Positions 1 to 9,369 of a stretch of DNA of 64,000 bases are shown in pieces. The position numbers and the translations under genes are program-made. This stretch comes from Marinomonas sp. IMCC 4694 (lineage in GTDB: Bacteria; Pseudomonadota; Gammaproteobacteria; Pseudomonadales; Marinomonadaceae), in NCBI RefSeq assembly GCF_008122525.1, contig NZ_VSRV01000001.1:1240001-1304000 (forward strand), read 5' to 3'. The number at the start of each line of letters is the position of its first letter. Positions within the stretch are counted from its first letter, which is position 1. The notes below the pieces were generated by a model, which made no database searches, had not been told where the DNA came from, and was given only the letters and a program-made list of their open reading frames with translations.

Positions 1-742
1 CTTGTTGTCGGCACAACGCCGGGACAACAGCCACGCCCATGTCTTCGCTGACCATGCGCCCTACCGTAGCAAGTTGGTGAGCATCAAACGCCACATTGAG
101 TTCGATGCCTGCCTCATGGAGTGTACTTTCTATCATGGCGCGAACACTAGAAGGGCGTTGCAAGGTGATGAAATCGTATTCTAAAAGCGCCCGCCAACAA
201 ATCGTGTCTTGTCCTTCCAGTGGGTGATTTTTTGGCAAGATCGCGATAAACCTGTCTTCATAAAGTGGATGGAAAGACAAATCCAATAGGGTGCTTGGCT
301 CGAAGGTAATGCCCAATTCGACCTGATTATTTCGCACCATTTCGACCACGATATCGGACAGCACATCATCGATGGCAACCTGAATGTTCGGATAAGACGC
401 GTGATAATTACGAATGGCTTTAGGCAGCAAAGACGCTGCAAAAGACGGCATAGACGCCAGCGTAATCTTACCCATTTGCAGAGCAAACCGTTGTTTCATT
501 TCATCTTCGGCGTTTTCCCACTGGGCCAATAATCGTCTGGCCAGCGGAACTAAAGCGTGCCCCTCCGGTGTGAGTGCAATGTGGCGTGTGGTGCGAGTAA
601 AGAGCTTTCCGCCTAAATTATCTTCCAAGTTTCTGATCGATAAGCTTAAGGCTGGCTGTGATAGGTGCAGTTGGGTCGCCGCACTGGCAAAGCTTAACGA
701 CTGGGCTACAGCGAGAAAAGCGCGAACTTGTTTGATATTCAC
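1..742 (-). CDS. LysR-family transcriptional regulator (C-terminus cut by window edge)
   Basis: A DNA-binding regulator read on the minus strand from a GTG at 742. The N-terminus (MNIKQVRAFLAVAQ) and the following AATQLHLSQPALSLSIRNLE segment are the classic LysR winged helix-turn-helix. The LysR substrate-binding domain begins near residue 90, and 247 codons are present of a usual ~300. No in-frame ATG precedes the HTH; the only upstream ATG (out of frame) runs quickly into a stop, so GTG is the best start. It is divergent from scoA-scoB-atoB across a 137-base gap, the standard arrangement for a LysR protein controlling its neighbour. I infer that it controls acetoacetate/short-chain acid use; the effector cannot be read from sequence. 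Confidence 0.9.
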   Translation of the reverse strand, partial: MNIKQVRAFLAVAQSLSFASAATQLHLSQPALSLSIRNLEDNLGGKLFTRTTRHIALTPEGHALVPLARRLLAQWENAEDEMKQRFALQMGKITLASMPSFAASLLPKAIRNYHASYPNIQVAIDDVLSDIVVEMVRNNQVELGITFEPSTLLDLSFHPLYEDRFIAILPKNHPLEGQDTICWRALLEYDFITLQRPSSVRAMIESTLHEAGIELNVAFDAHQLATVGRMVSEDMGVAVVPALCRQQ

Positions 743-811
743 AATGTGGGTTCCGGTGACATGATGTGGTATTTATTGTTTTAAAAAACTTATTAATAAA
801 CAGTTAAAACA

Positions 812-840
812 AATTTAATTAATTTATCGTTATGAGTCAA
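812..840 (-). promoter_or_regulatory. Predicted sigma-70 promoter of the LysR gene
   Basis: On the minus strand TTGACT (835-840) and TAAATT (812-817) are separated by exactly 17 bases, close to the -35/-10 consensus, about 70 bases upstream of the GTG start. It lies in the divergent gap shared with scoA, so binding of the LysR protein here could control both directions. No equally clear + strand promoter for scoA was found. Confidence 0.45.
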
Positions 841-879
841 ACTGATTGTATGTAACAAACACAAAACGGGAGACAAACA

Positions 880-1581
880 ATGGCAGGTTTTGACAAAGTC
901 GTCAGCTCTTACGAAGAGGCCATGGCGGGCCTAGAAAATGGCATGACCGTTCTGGCTGGGGGGTTTGGTTTGTGTGGTATTCCAGAAAATCTGATCGCTG
1001 AAATTAAGCGCAAAGGCACCACGGGCTTAACCGTGGTATCAAACAACTGTGGCGTGGATGGTTTTGGTTTGGGTGTCTTGTTGGAAGACAAACAAATACG
1101 CAAGATGGTGTCGTCTTATGTGGGCGAAAATGCGCTGTTTGAAAAGCAATTATTGAACGGTGAACTTGAGGTCGAGCTGACACCACAAGGCACCCTTGCT
1201 GAAAAAATGCGCGCTGGCGGCGCCGGCATTCCTGCTTTTTATACTGCGACCGGCGTGGGCACGCCGGTCGCAGAAGGCAAAGAAACCAAACTTTTTAACG
1301 GTCGTGAATATTTATTAGAAGAAGCCATTACCGGCGACTTCGCCATCGTGAAGGGCTGGAAAGCCGATCGTTACGGTAATGTGGTTTACCGCCACACCGC
1401 ACAAAACTTTAATCCTCTGGCCGCGACAGCCGGTAAAATCACCGTGGTTGAAGTGGAAGAGCTCGTCGAGGTGGGTGAGCTTGACCCGGCGCACATTCAC
1501 ACGCCAGGTATTTATGTTGACCGTGTGATTGTTGGTCACTTCGAAAAACGCATTGAAAAAAGAACGGTGAAGGAGGCTTAG
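880..1581 (+). CDS. scoA: 3-oxoacid (acetoacetate) CoA-transferase subunit A
   Basis: Alpha subunit of a class I CoA-transferase that moves CoA from succinyl-CoA or acetyl-CoA to acetoacetate in the cytoplasm. The 233-residue length is normal for the A subunit. The N-terminal glycine-rich stretch LAGGFGLCGIPENL is the family signature, and NNCGVDGFGLG is also conserved. A ribosome site (CGGGAGAC) lies 7-10 bases before the ATG. scoB follows after 2 bases and a thiolase after that, so the three form an acetoacetate-to-acetyl-CoA module. AtoD is the E. coli counterpart; which CoA donor is used cannot be decided from the sequence. Confidence 0.93.
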   Translation: MAGFDKVVSSYEEAMAGLENGMTVLAGGFGLCGIPENLIAEIKRKGTTGLTVVSNNCGVDGFGLGVLLEDKQIRKMVSSYVGENALFEKQLLNGELEVELTPQGTLAEKMRAGGAGIPAFYTATGVGTPVAEGKETKLFNGREYLLEEAITGDFAIVKGWKADRYGNVVYRHTAQNFNPLAATAGKITVVEVEELVEVGELDPAHIHTPGIYVDRVIVGHFEKRIEKRTVKEA

Positions 1582-1583
1582 TC

Positions 1584-2243
1584 ATGGCATTAACAAGAGA
1601 GCAAATGGCGCAGCGCGTCGCCCAAGAATTACAAGACGGTTTTTACGTGAACCTTGGCATTGGTATTCCAACGCTGGTGGCCAACTATGTGCCATCAAAC
1701 ATGGAAGTGATGCTGCAATCGGAAAATGGCTTATTGGGAATGGGCGAATTTCCTACCGAAGACACCATCGACGCCGACATGATCAATGCCGGCAAGCAAA
1801 CCGTGACTACCGTTAAAGGCGCGTCTATTTTTTCATCGGCAGAATCCTTTGCGATGATCCGTGGCGGCCATGTGGATTTGACCGTGTTAGGGGCGTTTGA
1901 AGTCGACGTAAACGGCAATATCGCTTCATGGATGATCCCTAATAAATTGATCAAAGGCATGGGTGGGGCGATGGATTTGGTGGCGGGCGCCGACAATATC
2001 ATTGTCACCATGACTCACGCTTCTAAGCACGGTGAATCCAAATTGCTCAGCGAATGCGCGTTGCCATTAACGGGCAAAGGTTGTATCAAAAAAGTACTGA
2101 CCGACTTGGCATGGCTAGAAATTGAAAACGGTGCTTTTGTGCTAAAAGAAAGAGCGCCTGGGGTGACGGTGGAAGAAATCATCGAGAAAACCCAAGGTAA
2201 GCTCATTGTGCCTGATCACGTCCCAGAAATGACATTTGCCTAA
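1584..2243 (+). CDS. scoB: 3-oxoacid (acetoacetate) CoA-transferase subunit B
   Basis: Beta (catalytic) subunit partner of the preceding gene, 219 residues as expected. The active-site glutamate is Glu47 in the motif QSENGLLGMG, which forms the glutamyl-CoA intermediate in this family. The GIGIPTLVANY segment near residue 25 is also typical. The 2-base gap to scoA implies translational coupling, fitting a heterotetramer of equal subunits. The stop is followed by an 86-base gap to the thiolase with no terminator, so all three are probably one transcript. Confidence 0.93.
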   Translation: MALTREQMAQRVAQELQDGFYVNLGIGIPTLVANYVPSNMEVMLQSENGLLGMGEFPTEDTIDADMINAGKQTVTTVKGASIFSSAESFAMIRGGHVDLTVLGAFEVDVNGNIASWMIPNKLIKGMGGAMDLVAGADNIIVTMTHASKHGESKLLSECALPLTGKGCIKKVLTDLAWLEIENGAFVLKERAPGVTVEEIIEKTQGKLIVPDHVPEMTFA

Positions 2244-2329
2244 GTATTTAGGCCCGATAATGGCGAACGTAGGGGCAGACAGGCACTAAAACAAAAACAA
2301 AAACTATACAATAAATAGGAATATCAGTT

Positions 2330-3505
2330 ATGAAAGCAGTCATTGTAGCGGCGGCAAGAACGCCAATAGGCGCCTTTAATGGTGGATTATCTTCCTTAAG
2401 CGCCGTGCAACTTGGCACTCAATTGTTATCCGGTATGTTGGAAAAACAACCCGAACTAAAAGACCACATTGACGATGTGATTTTGGGGCAAGTTTTGGCA
2501 GCAGGCTGCGGCCAAAACCCAGCGCGTCAAACCGCCATTCATGCGGGTTTGCCGAACCAAGTGTCGGCCATGACCATCAACAAAGTCTGTGGCTCTGGTT
2601 TAAAAGCCGTGCAACTGGCCGCACAAGCGGTGCTGAACGGCGATGCCAATATGATTGTTGCGGGCGGACAAGAAAGCATGAGCCAAGCCGCGCATGTGCT
2701 TCCGAACAGCCGCTCAGGCAAAAAGATGGGCCACTGGACCATGATAGATACCATGGTCACCGACGGTTTGTGGGATGCGTTTAACGATTACCACATGGGA
2801 CAAACGGCGGAGAACATCGCCAACCGTTGGGATATTAGTCGAGAAGAGCAAGACGCCTTCGCGGTTAATTCACAACACAAAGCGGCCGCAGCGCAAGCCG
2901 CTGGGCGTTTTGTAGAAGAAATCATTCCTGTCTCGATTCCTCAACGCAAAGGCGAGCCGATTATCATCGACGCGGATGAACAAATTCGCCCGAACACCAG
3001 CGCGGAGACACTGGCGATATTGCGTCCTGCTTTTACCAAAGAAGGCACGGTCACCGCGGGCAACGCATCGACCCTCAACGACGGTGCGGCCATGGTGATT
3101 GTGACGACGGATGAATACGCCAACCGTTTAGGCTTGCCCGTTTTGGCGGTGATTGAAGCGGGCAGCGCGGCGGGCGTTGATCCAGAAATCATGGGTACGG
3201 GCCCGATTGCTGCGACGAAAAAAGCCCTTGCCAAAGCCAATTGGCAAGTGAGTGATTTGGATCTTATCGAAGCCAATGAAGCCTTTGCCGTGCAAGCCAT
3301 GTGCGTGAATCAAGAGCTCGGTTTAGACACGAGTAAAGTCAACGTGAACGGCGGTGCCGTCGCCTTAGGTCATCCCATTGGTGCATCGGGTTGTCGAATT
3401 CTCGTGAGCTTGTTGCATGAAATGCAGCGTCAAGACGCTAAAAAAGGACTGGCGACGCTTTGCATCGGCGGCGGGATGGGGGTCGCGTTGTTAGTGTCGT
3501 GTTAG
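2330..3505 (+). CDS. atoB: Acetyl-CoA C-acetyltransferase (biosynthetic/degradative thiolase)
   Basis: Cleaves acetoacetyl-CoA with CoA into two acetyl-CoA, or condenses them in reverse. All catalytic residues are visible: nucleophile Cys87 in NKVCGSGLKAV, the NEAFA motif, His348 in LGHPIGASG and Cys378 in LCIGGGMG. The length of 391 residues is typical of the AtoB/PhaA group. Behind scoAB it completes acetoacetate breakdown, and in poly-3-hydroxybutyrate-using bacteria the same module feeds polymer-derived acetoacetate into central metabolism. No PHB genes are in the window, so that role is inference. It is clearly more canonical than the second thiolase at 14766. Confidence 0.95.
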   Translation: MKAVIVAAARTPIGAFNGGLSSLSAVQLGTQLLSGMLEKQPELKDHIDDVILGQVLAAGCGQNPARQTAIHAGLPNQVSAMTINKVCGSGLKAVQLAAQAVLNGDANMIVAGGQESMSQAAHVLPNSRSGKKMGHWTMIDTMVTDGLWDAFNDYHMGQTAENIANRWDISREEQDAFAVNSQHKAAAAQAAGRFVEEIIPVSIPQRKGEPIIIDADEQIRPNTSAETLAILRPAFTKEGTVTAGNASTLNDGAAMVIVTTDEYANRLGLPVLAVIEAGSAAGVDPEIMGTGPIAATKKALAKANWQVSDLDLIEANEAFAVQAMCVNQELGLDTSKVNVNGGAVALGHPIGASGCRILVSLLHEMQRQDAKKGLATLCIGGGMGVALLVSC

Positions 3506-3565
3506 TTTGCTCGTTTACATGGAACATAATTGAAGATAGTGACCTCCCCATATAACGGTGCAACC

Positions 3566-3600
3566 GTTTCATCCAATCCTATTTTTTGGTTGGATGAAAC
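3566..3600. terminator. Inverted repeat between convergent atoB and ldhA
   Basis: GTTTCATCCAA (3566-3576) and TTGGATGAAAC (3590-3600) are an 11-base perfect inverted repeat around a T-rich loop. It lies between convergent genes, so a transcription-end role is likely. Neither arm is followed directly by a T-run, so it is not a textbook intrinsic terminator. Confidence 0.45.
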
Positions 3601-3651
3601 CATCTTAAGGTGTTTTTTGTTTATCGATCTAGTAAATGTATTCCAGTTATC

Positions 3652-4641
3652 TTACGCCAAACGTCTCGTCTGGTTGTCCGCTACTTGAGAGTTCAACAAG
3701 TTGTTTATGGTGGTTTCTGCTATGTGATTTAAGGCTTCAATCGTGAAGTAGCCTTGGTGACCGGTGACGACGACGTTGGGGAAGGTGAGCATGAGTTGGA
3801 AGACGCTGTCTTGGATGATGTGGGACGACATGTCTTCGAAGAAAATTTTGTTTTCTTGTTCGTACACATCGAGTCCAAGATAGCCAATTTTGCCTGTGTA
3901 CAGGGCGTCGATGGCTTCTTGTGCATGAACCAGTGCGCCGCGGCTGGTGTTGATTATCATCACCCCGTCTTTCATTTTGTGTAACGTTGTTTTGTTGATT
4001 AGGTGATGTGTAGATTCGTTTAGCGGGCAATGCAGGCTGATAATGTCGCTTTTTGCATAGAGGTCATCAAGAGGCACGTATTCACACCCTAGGTCTATTA
4101 GGGCTTGGTTTGGGTAGACATCATAACAGTACAGGTGACAGCCAAAACCTTTCATAATTCGGCAAAATGCGGTGCCGATACGCCCCGTTCCAATGCAGCC
4201 GACGTTTTTGCCTTCTAAATTAAATCCCATTAAGCCTTCTAAAGCGAAGTTGCCTTCTTTGACTCTGTGATAAGCACGATGGGTTTTTCTATTCAGCGTC
4301 ATGATCAGTGCGACAGCATGCTCTGCCACAGAAGTGGGGCTGTAGTCTGGCACGTGAAAAACACGGATACCTTCGATTTTAGCGGCCTCTAAATCCACAT
4401 TATTAAAGCCAGCACAACGCAGAGCGATGCAAGTGATTCCTTGCTGTTTTAAACAGTGGATGACAGTGGCGTTAATGTCGTCGTTAACAAAACAGGACAC
4501 AGCATCAAAGCCTTGGACTAAACTGATGGTTTCCATGCTTAAGCGACTTTCAAAATACGTCATAGATAAGAGGGTGTCTTCTGCATGAGAGGACAGTGTT
4601 CTTTTGTCGTAGGGCTTACAAGAAAATACCGCGATTTTCAT
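3652..4641 (-). CDS. ldhA: Fermentative D-lactate dehydrogenase (NAD-dependent)
   Basis: Reduces pyruvate to D-lactate with NADH in the cytoplasm. The 329 residues follow E. coli LdhA closely: the start MKIAVFSCKPYDKR, the segment IALRCAGFNNVDL near residue 95, the nucleotide-binding GxGxxG in GCIGTGRIG near residue 152, INTSRGAL near 232, and the catalytic-histidine region VVTGHQGYFT near 296. A ribosome site (CAGGA) sits about 11 bases before the ATG. It is a single gene, convergent with atoB and divergent from the sensor kinase. The 2-hydroxyacid dehydrogenase family is broad, but the match over the whole length makes LdhA the best call. Confidence 0.92.
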   Translation of the reverse strand: MKIAVFSCKPYDKRTLSSHAEDTLLSMTYFESRLSMETISLVQGFDAVSCFVNDDINATVIHCLKQQGITCIALRCAGFNNVDLEAAKIEGIRVFHVPDYSPTSVAEHAVALIMTLNRKTHRAYHRVKEGNFALEGLMGFNLEGKNVGCIGTGRIGTAFCRIMKGFGCHLYCYDVYPNQALIDLGCEYVPLDDLYAKSDIISLHCPLNESTHHLINKTTLHKMKDGVMIINTSRGALVHAQEAIDALYTGKIGYLGLDVYEQENKIFFEDMSSHIIQDSVFQLMLTFPNVVVTGHQGYFTIEALNHIAETTINNLLNSQVADNQTRRLA

Positions 4642-5024
4642 AAAATGCCATCCTGTTGCTATTTATAAAGTAATTGTAAAGGTCTTTTTATAAACCATAC
4701 TCTACATGAGTGGGTTTTGTCGAAATAACCTTGATATGAAGCGGTGAAATGATACGCTGATCGTTTTTTGAAAAGAAATGTAAACGGCTGCCTCATTAAT
4801 TGACGGACGGCGGGAGAGCCTGCATGCGCTTTGTCACAGTCTGTTTGCGGTGGGTCTGTGATGGTTATTTGAGGGGCTTTAAGAAAGTGAATCGTATTGG
4901 GCATTGGTATTCTTTACAGGACAACACAAACAGGGAGATTCAGTGTGACATGATGTCGATGTTTATATTACCCAACGTACAGCGCCATATTTAAACGCCA
5001 AATATCTTTGGATGGGAGACAAGG
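4642..5024. other. Intergenic region between ldhA and the sensor kinase
   Basis: This 383-base gap separates divergent genes and must hold both promoters. Short frames on both strands here have no family resemblance and weak ribosome sites, so I call no gene. No convincing -35/-10 pair, hairpin or repeat stands out, other than a GGGAGAC ribosome site for the kinase at its right edge. Confidence 0.5.
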
Positions 5025-8000
5025 TTGAATTCGATATCTTCAAGGAATATCTACAGCGGTTGGGCTTTATGTACTTTAATAGCGTGTGTGTGCCTTACGC
5101 TATTGGTCGCTCATAATGTTCAGCGTGTGAATGAAAAACGAATTGCAGACAATGCCAACGAGACGGCTAAGAGCGCGATGGCTGACGTGGTGTCGCTTAT
5201 TGAGCTGTATCAATACGGGTTACGTGGGGCACGTGGTGCCATTTTAACGGCGGGTGAGGCCGGTATTAGCCGAGCGTTATTTCTCACTTACAGCTCTACC
5301 CGCGATGTGGATGTTGAGTTTCCTGGTGCGCGAGGCTTCGGTTTTATTCGTCGAGTTCCCCAAGCAGATCTGCAAGCGTTTACTGAGACGGCTCGACAAG
5401 ATGATTGGCCAACGTTTTCCATCAAAATGCTTTCTCCCCATACGGATGAGCATTTTATTATCGAGTATATAGAGCCTGTGGAGCGTAACCGTCAAGCCGT
5501 TGGGTTGGATATCGCCTCAGAGACGAACCGTCGTAACGCGGCTATTTCTTCACTTGAGAGTGGTGATGTTCGACTTACCGGTCCAATCACATTGGTTCAA
5601 GCATCAGGCAAACCCCAGCAATCTTTTCTGATTTTAATGCCCATTTATCGTGGCAGTAAAACGCCAAATAATCAGGCAGAACGTCTTGCCTCTGGTTTTG
5701 GCTGGAGCTATGCGCCTTTGTTGATGGAAGAGGTGCTGAGTGCGTTAGACATGGACTCAAAAAAGTTTCACCTTGAGCTGACAGACATAACCGACGCAAA
5801 CGAGAACGTACTTTTTTATAACAGCGGTGAAATGCAGGATAGTCAATATGAGCAAACAAGTACGGCGTTAGTCTATGGTCGTAAATGGCAAAGTAGGTTA
5901 AGCGTTTCTTCTGCGTACATTGACAGCTTGCATTTGTTGGACCCTACGTTGTTTTTGGTTGTAGGTTTATTTATTAGTGCCATGGCAACCATTTTGGTGG
6001 CGGTGGTGCGCTTAGACATGGCAAGGCACAAACAAGTAGTGGCGTATCAATCCAGAGTCGCCGCCGTGGTTGAAAGTTCGGCGGATGGCATTATCAGTAA
6101 AAATTTAGAGGGCGTGATTCAGAGCTGGAACAAAGGCGCTGAACAGCTTTTCGGGTATCGCTTCGAAGAAGTAATGGGCAACCGACTTTTGGATTTACTG
6201 GTTCCGAGTACCCTTGCTGAAGAAGACAGTGCCATTATGTCTCGTGTTATTCAGGAAAAAGAAGCTCAATCGATCGAGACCCACAGAAAGACCAAATTTG
6301 GCACCGAGGTTCCTGTTTCTGTCGTGACATCACCTATTTTTGACGTTCATCACCAGGTTATCGGTGTATCGCAGAGCATCCGAGACATCTCTGATAGGAA
6401 GAAAGCAGAAGCGAAAATACACGATTTAAACACCAATTTAGAAACTCAGGTGAAAGCGCGAACGGCAGAATTAGGCGAGTTAAATTTATTATTAAACGAA
6501 GTACTGAATGCGTCTTCTGAAGTATCGATTATCGTGACGAATGTTGACGGGCTTATTACGCTCTTTAATAAGGGTGCCGAGAGAATGTTGGGGTATTTGA
6601 CGGATGATGTCGTCGGTAAAATGACGCCTGAAAAATTCCATTGTGTTGCAGAAGTGGAGCGTCAACGAGCGGTATTGTCTGAAACGACAGGCGCTGTGTT
6701 AAACCGTGCTATGGATGTCTTAGCGTTCAATGCTTTGCAAGGTGACTACGACAGTCAGGAGTGGACTTACATTGCGAATCATGGGCAGTTGCGTCCTGTT
6801 TCGTTGGTCATTACGCCGATGAAAAACATTGACCAGGTTGTGATTGGCTTTTTATGTATGGCAATGGACATTTCAGAGCAAAAACGCAATCAGCAAGCGC
6901 TGGCGTACGCAAGGGATCAGTTACTGATGGCGGCGGAAGTGGCTCGTTTGGGTATCTGGAGCGTTGAAAAAGACAGTAAAGCGTTGGAATGGAACGATTT
7001 AATGTTCGATATCTATCATATTCCGCCCTCTGAGCGAGAGCAGGGCATGGGGGTTGAGGGTTGGTTTGATCTATTGCATCCAGACGACAGGGATAGGGTG
7101 AGAACCGCGTTGGCCTCGGTTTTTGAAGGTAAGGGTTATTACGATTTGGTTTTTCGGATAAGGTTTCCTAATGGCCATGTTCGTTACATTATGGCCAGTG
7201 CTTCTTTGCAAGAAGGTATACATGGTAAACCAACAAAAGTAACCGGAATTAACCGAGACATTACACAAGAGCGCGAGCTAGAAAGTTGGTTACGTAAAGC
7301 CAAAGATGAGGCGGATGCCGCCAGCGCTGCAAAATCCAGCTTTTTAGCGAACATGAGTCATGAGATCCGTACTCCAATGAACGCCATTATTGGCATGTTG
7401 CATTTAGTGACGCGTACGGCGTTGACGGATCAGCAAAATGACTATATTTCAAAAGCACAGATTTCAGCAAAGTCTTTATTAAGCCTAATCAACGACGTAT
7501 TAGATTTCTCAAAAGTGGACGCCGGCAAGCTTGAGTTAGAAAAGGCCCCTTTTGAGCTTGAGTCGTTGTTATGTGAATTATCAACGGTATTGTCAGGCAG
7601 TTCACTAGAAGAAAACGTCGAGCTTATTTTTGATATAGATAAAAATATCCCTGCGTATCTGGTGGGCGATAAGTTACGGCTTTTGCAAATATTGATTAAC
7701 CTGCTCACTAATGCGATTAAGTTTACTTTGCAAGGTTGTGTGGTTTTAGAGATAAAACAGCGAGTCACCAATGACCGCATCGCGCATTTGATGATCTCAG
7801 TAAAAGACACTGGTATTGGTATTGAGCCAGAGCAGATCGACGCGATTTTTGAGGTGTTTTCCCAGGCAGAGTCTTCCACCTCGCGACGCTTTGGCGGCTC
7901 GGGCTTAGGGTTAGTTATTTGCCGTCGTTTTGTCGAGTTAATGGGTGGCAAGTTGCAGGTAGAGAGTACGCCCGGTAAGGGCAGTCGATTTTATTTTTCG

Positions 8001-9311
8001 GTGGATCTTCTTATTGACGATGCACAAGTAAAAAAAGCATTGGTTGATAATGCACAGATAGACAACCAAGGTTTCTCTTCTGCCATACAATCGTTACGTG
8101 TCTTAATAGTGGATGACAATACTGCGACGCACATGATTTTTTCTCGGATGGCATCAAGTTTAGGGTGGGGGTGCGAAAAAGCCGAAACTCTCGATCAAGC
8201 GCTGACAATGTTGAGACATACCGCTGAGCAGTGTCACCTATTTGATGTGGTGTTGTTGGACAATAAAATAGCCGATTTTGAAGGGCAAATCAGTATCGAT
8301 GCTATACATAACGCGTATGCTCCATTTGGTCATGCAGTCAAGGTGGTTCTCTTGTCGAATCTGTCGAGCAACCATAAAGGAAATGCCTTCGATTCGGTCT
8401 CCGGTGTATTGGTGAAACCCGTTACCTTAAGTCGACTATCCGAAACGGTTTACCAGTCTTTATCACACAATAAAATGGCGTTGATCCAAGGGCGATCAAT
8501 TGATCACGTAGGCAGTCGGTTGGCTGGGGTTACTTTGTTGTTGGTCGAGGACAATGCCTTTAATCGTCAGGTGGCGAGTGAATTGCTTATAGCAGAAGGC
8601 GCCCATGTTACGCTTGCAAACAGTGGAATAGACGGCGTTTCTACGCTGATGGATGCGGTAGAAGGTACATACGATCTTATTCTCATGGACATGCAAATGC
8701 CTGGCATGGATGGCTTGGAAGCCACTAGGCACATTCGTAAGACCGCGCGGTTTCAGGCTCTGCCTATTATTGCAATGACCGCGAATGTATCAGATGTGGA
8801 CCGCAGAGCGTGTTTTGATGCTGGTATGAACGATCATATAGGAAAGCCGCTGGATATTGATAAAATGGTGGGCTGCATTTTAAGTAATCTCCATGAAAAG
8901 CGTGCGAGTACGGGCACTTTAGTCCTAGCTTCGAACACCGTAGCGACCCTTGAGCATGAAGATGTGCAGACTATTTTAGTGCGTTTTGGTGGCAGCGTAG
9001 CTTTATTTAGCAGCGTCGTAGAAGGGTATCGTGTCGATTCAAAAAATCTGCTGAACCAAATCGCATTGAGTGTGGCAGAGAAGGACGTCGCAAAAACGAG
9101 AGCGCATCTTCATACGTTAAAAGGTGCATCGTTAACCATGGGACTGGTCGGTCTGGCTAAACAACTTGCCACGTCTGAACAGACACTGAAAATCACCAGT
9201 GACCCTGAAGCAATAGCGGCGTGCTTATCCAGTATCGACACGGAGCAATGGTGGGATCACATGTGCGACGTATTATCTCTGATTATTAACGACCTCAACC
9301 CCTCTGTTTAG
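5025..9311 (+). CDS. Hybrid sensor histidine kinase with CHASE, three PAS regions, two receivers and HPt
   Basis: Inner-membrane phosphorelay sensor of 1428 residues. Order: membrane segment ~12-30; periplasmic CHASE-type sensor ~60-290 (ARGFGFIRRV, IEYIEPVERNR); membrane segment ~306-330; PAS regions at ~345-460, 490-620 and 636-750; phosphoacceptor His779 in MSHEIRTPMN; ATPase domain ~880-1000 with GGSGLGLVI; receiver 1 with Asp1079; receiver 2 with Asp1222 in LMDMQMPGMDG; HPt domain with His1363 in HTLKGAS. All phospho-sites are present, so a full His-Asp-His relay is possible. The start is TTG, chosen for the GGGAGAC site 7 bases upstream and because it opens directly into the first membrane helix. 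No separate response regulator lies nearby, so its target is unknown. The ligand is unknown; CHASE domains usually bind small molecules. Confidence 0.93.
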   Translation: MNSISSRNIYSGWALCTLIACVCLTLLVAHNVQRVNEKRIADNANETAKSAMADVVSLIELYQYGLRGARGAILTAGEAGISRALFLTYSSTRDVDVEFPGARGFGFIRRVPQADLQAFTETARQDDWPTFSIKMLSPHTDEHFIIEYIEPVERNRQAVGLDIASETNRRNAAISSLESGDVRLTGPITLVQASGKPQQSFLILMPIYRGSKTPNNQAERLASGFGWSYAPLLMEEVLSALDMDSKKFHLELTDITDANENVLFYNSGEMQDSQYEQTSTALVYGRKWQSRLSVSSAYIDSLHLLDPTLFLVVGLFISAMATILVAVVRLDMARHKQVVAYQSRVAAVVESSADGIISKNLEGVIQSWNKGAEQLFGYRFEEVMGNRLLDLLVPSTLAEEDSAIMSRVIQEKEAQSIETHRKTKFGTEVPVSVVTSPIFDVHHQVIGVSQSIRDISDRKKAEAKIHDLNTNLETQVKARTAELGELNLLLNEVLNASSEVSIIVTNVDGLITLFNKGAERMLGYLTDDVVGKMTPEKFHCVAEVERQRAVLSETTGAVLNRAMDVLAFNALQGDYDSQEWTYIANHGQLRPVSLVITPMKNIDQVVIGFLCMAMDISEQKRNQQALAYARDQLLMAAEVARLGIWSVEKDSKALEWNDLMFDIYHIPPSEREQGMGVEGWFDLLHPDDRDRVRTALASVFEGKGYYDLVFRIRFPNGHVRYIMASASLQEGIHGKPTKVTGINRDITQERELESWLRKAKDEADAASAAKSSFLANMSHEIRTPMNAIIGMLHLVTRTALTDQQNDYISKAQISAKSLLSLINDVLDFSKVDAGKLELEKAPFELESLLCELSTVLSGSSLEENVELIFDIDKNIPAYLVGDKLRLLQILINLLTNAIKFTLQGCVVLEIKQRVTNDRIAHLMISVKDTGIGIEPEQIDAIFEVFSQAESSTSRRFGGSGLGLVICRRFVELMGGKLQVESTPGKGSRFYFSVDLLIDDAQVKKALVDNAQIDNQGFSSAIQSLRVLIVDDNTATHMIFSRMASSLGWGCEKAETLDQALTMLRHTAEQCHLFDVVLLDNKIADFEGQISIDAIHNAYAPFGHAVKVVLLSNLSSNHKGNAFDSVSGVLVKPVTLSRLSETVYQSLSHNKMALIQGRSIDHVGSRLAGVTLLLVEDNAFNRQVASELLIAEGAHVTLANSGIDGVSTLMDAVEGTYDLILMDMQMPGMDGLEATRHIRKTARFQALPIIAMTANVSDVDRRACFDAGMNDHIGKPLDIDKMVGCILSNLHEKRASTGTLVLASNTVATLEHEDVQTILVRFGGSVALFSSVVEGYRVDSKNLLNQIALSVAEKDVAKTRAHLHTLKGASLTMGLVGLAKQLATSEQTLKITSDPEAIAACLSSIDTEQWWDHMCDVLSLIINDLNPSV

Positions 9312-9369
9312 TCGCACGGTATCGACAGATCGGCATAGGCGAGTCATAGATGGTCGTCTAGCTATAGGG

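Noticed and set aside
4659..4994. Short frames on both strands between ldhA and the sensor kinase
   Set aside because: No family likeness and poor ribosome sites; the gap is more simply a divergent promoter region.
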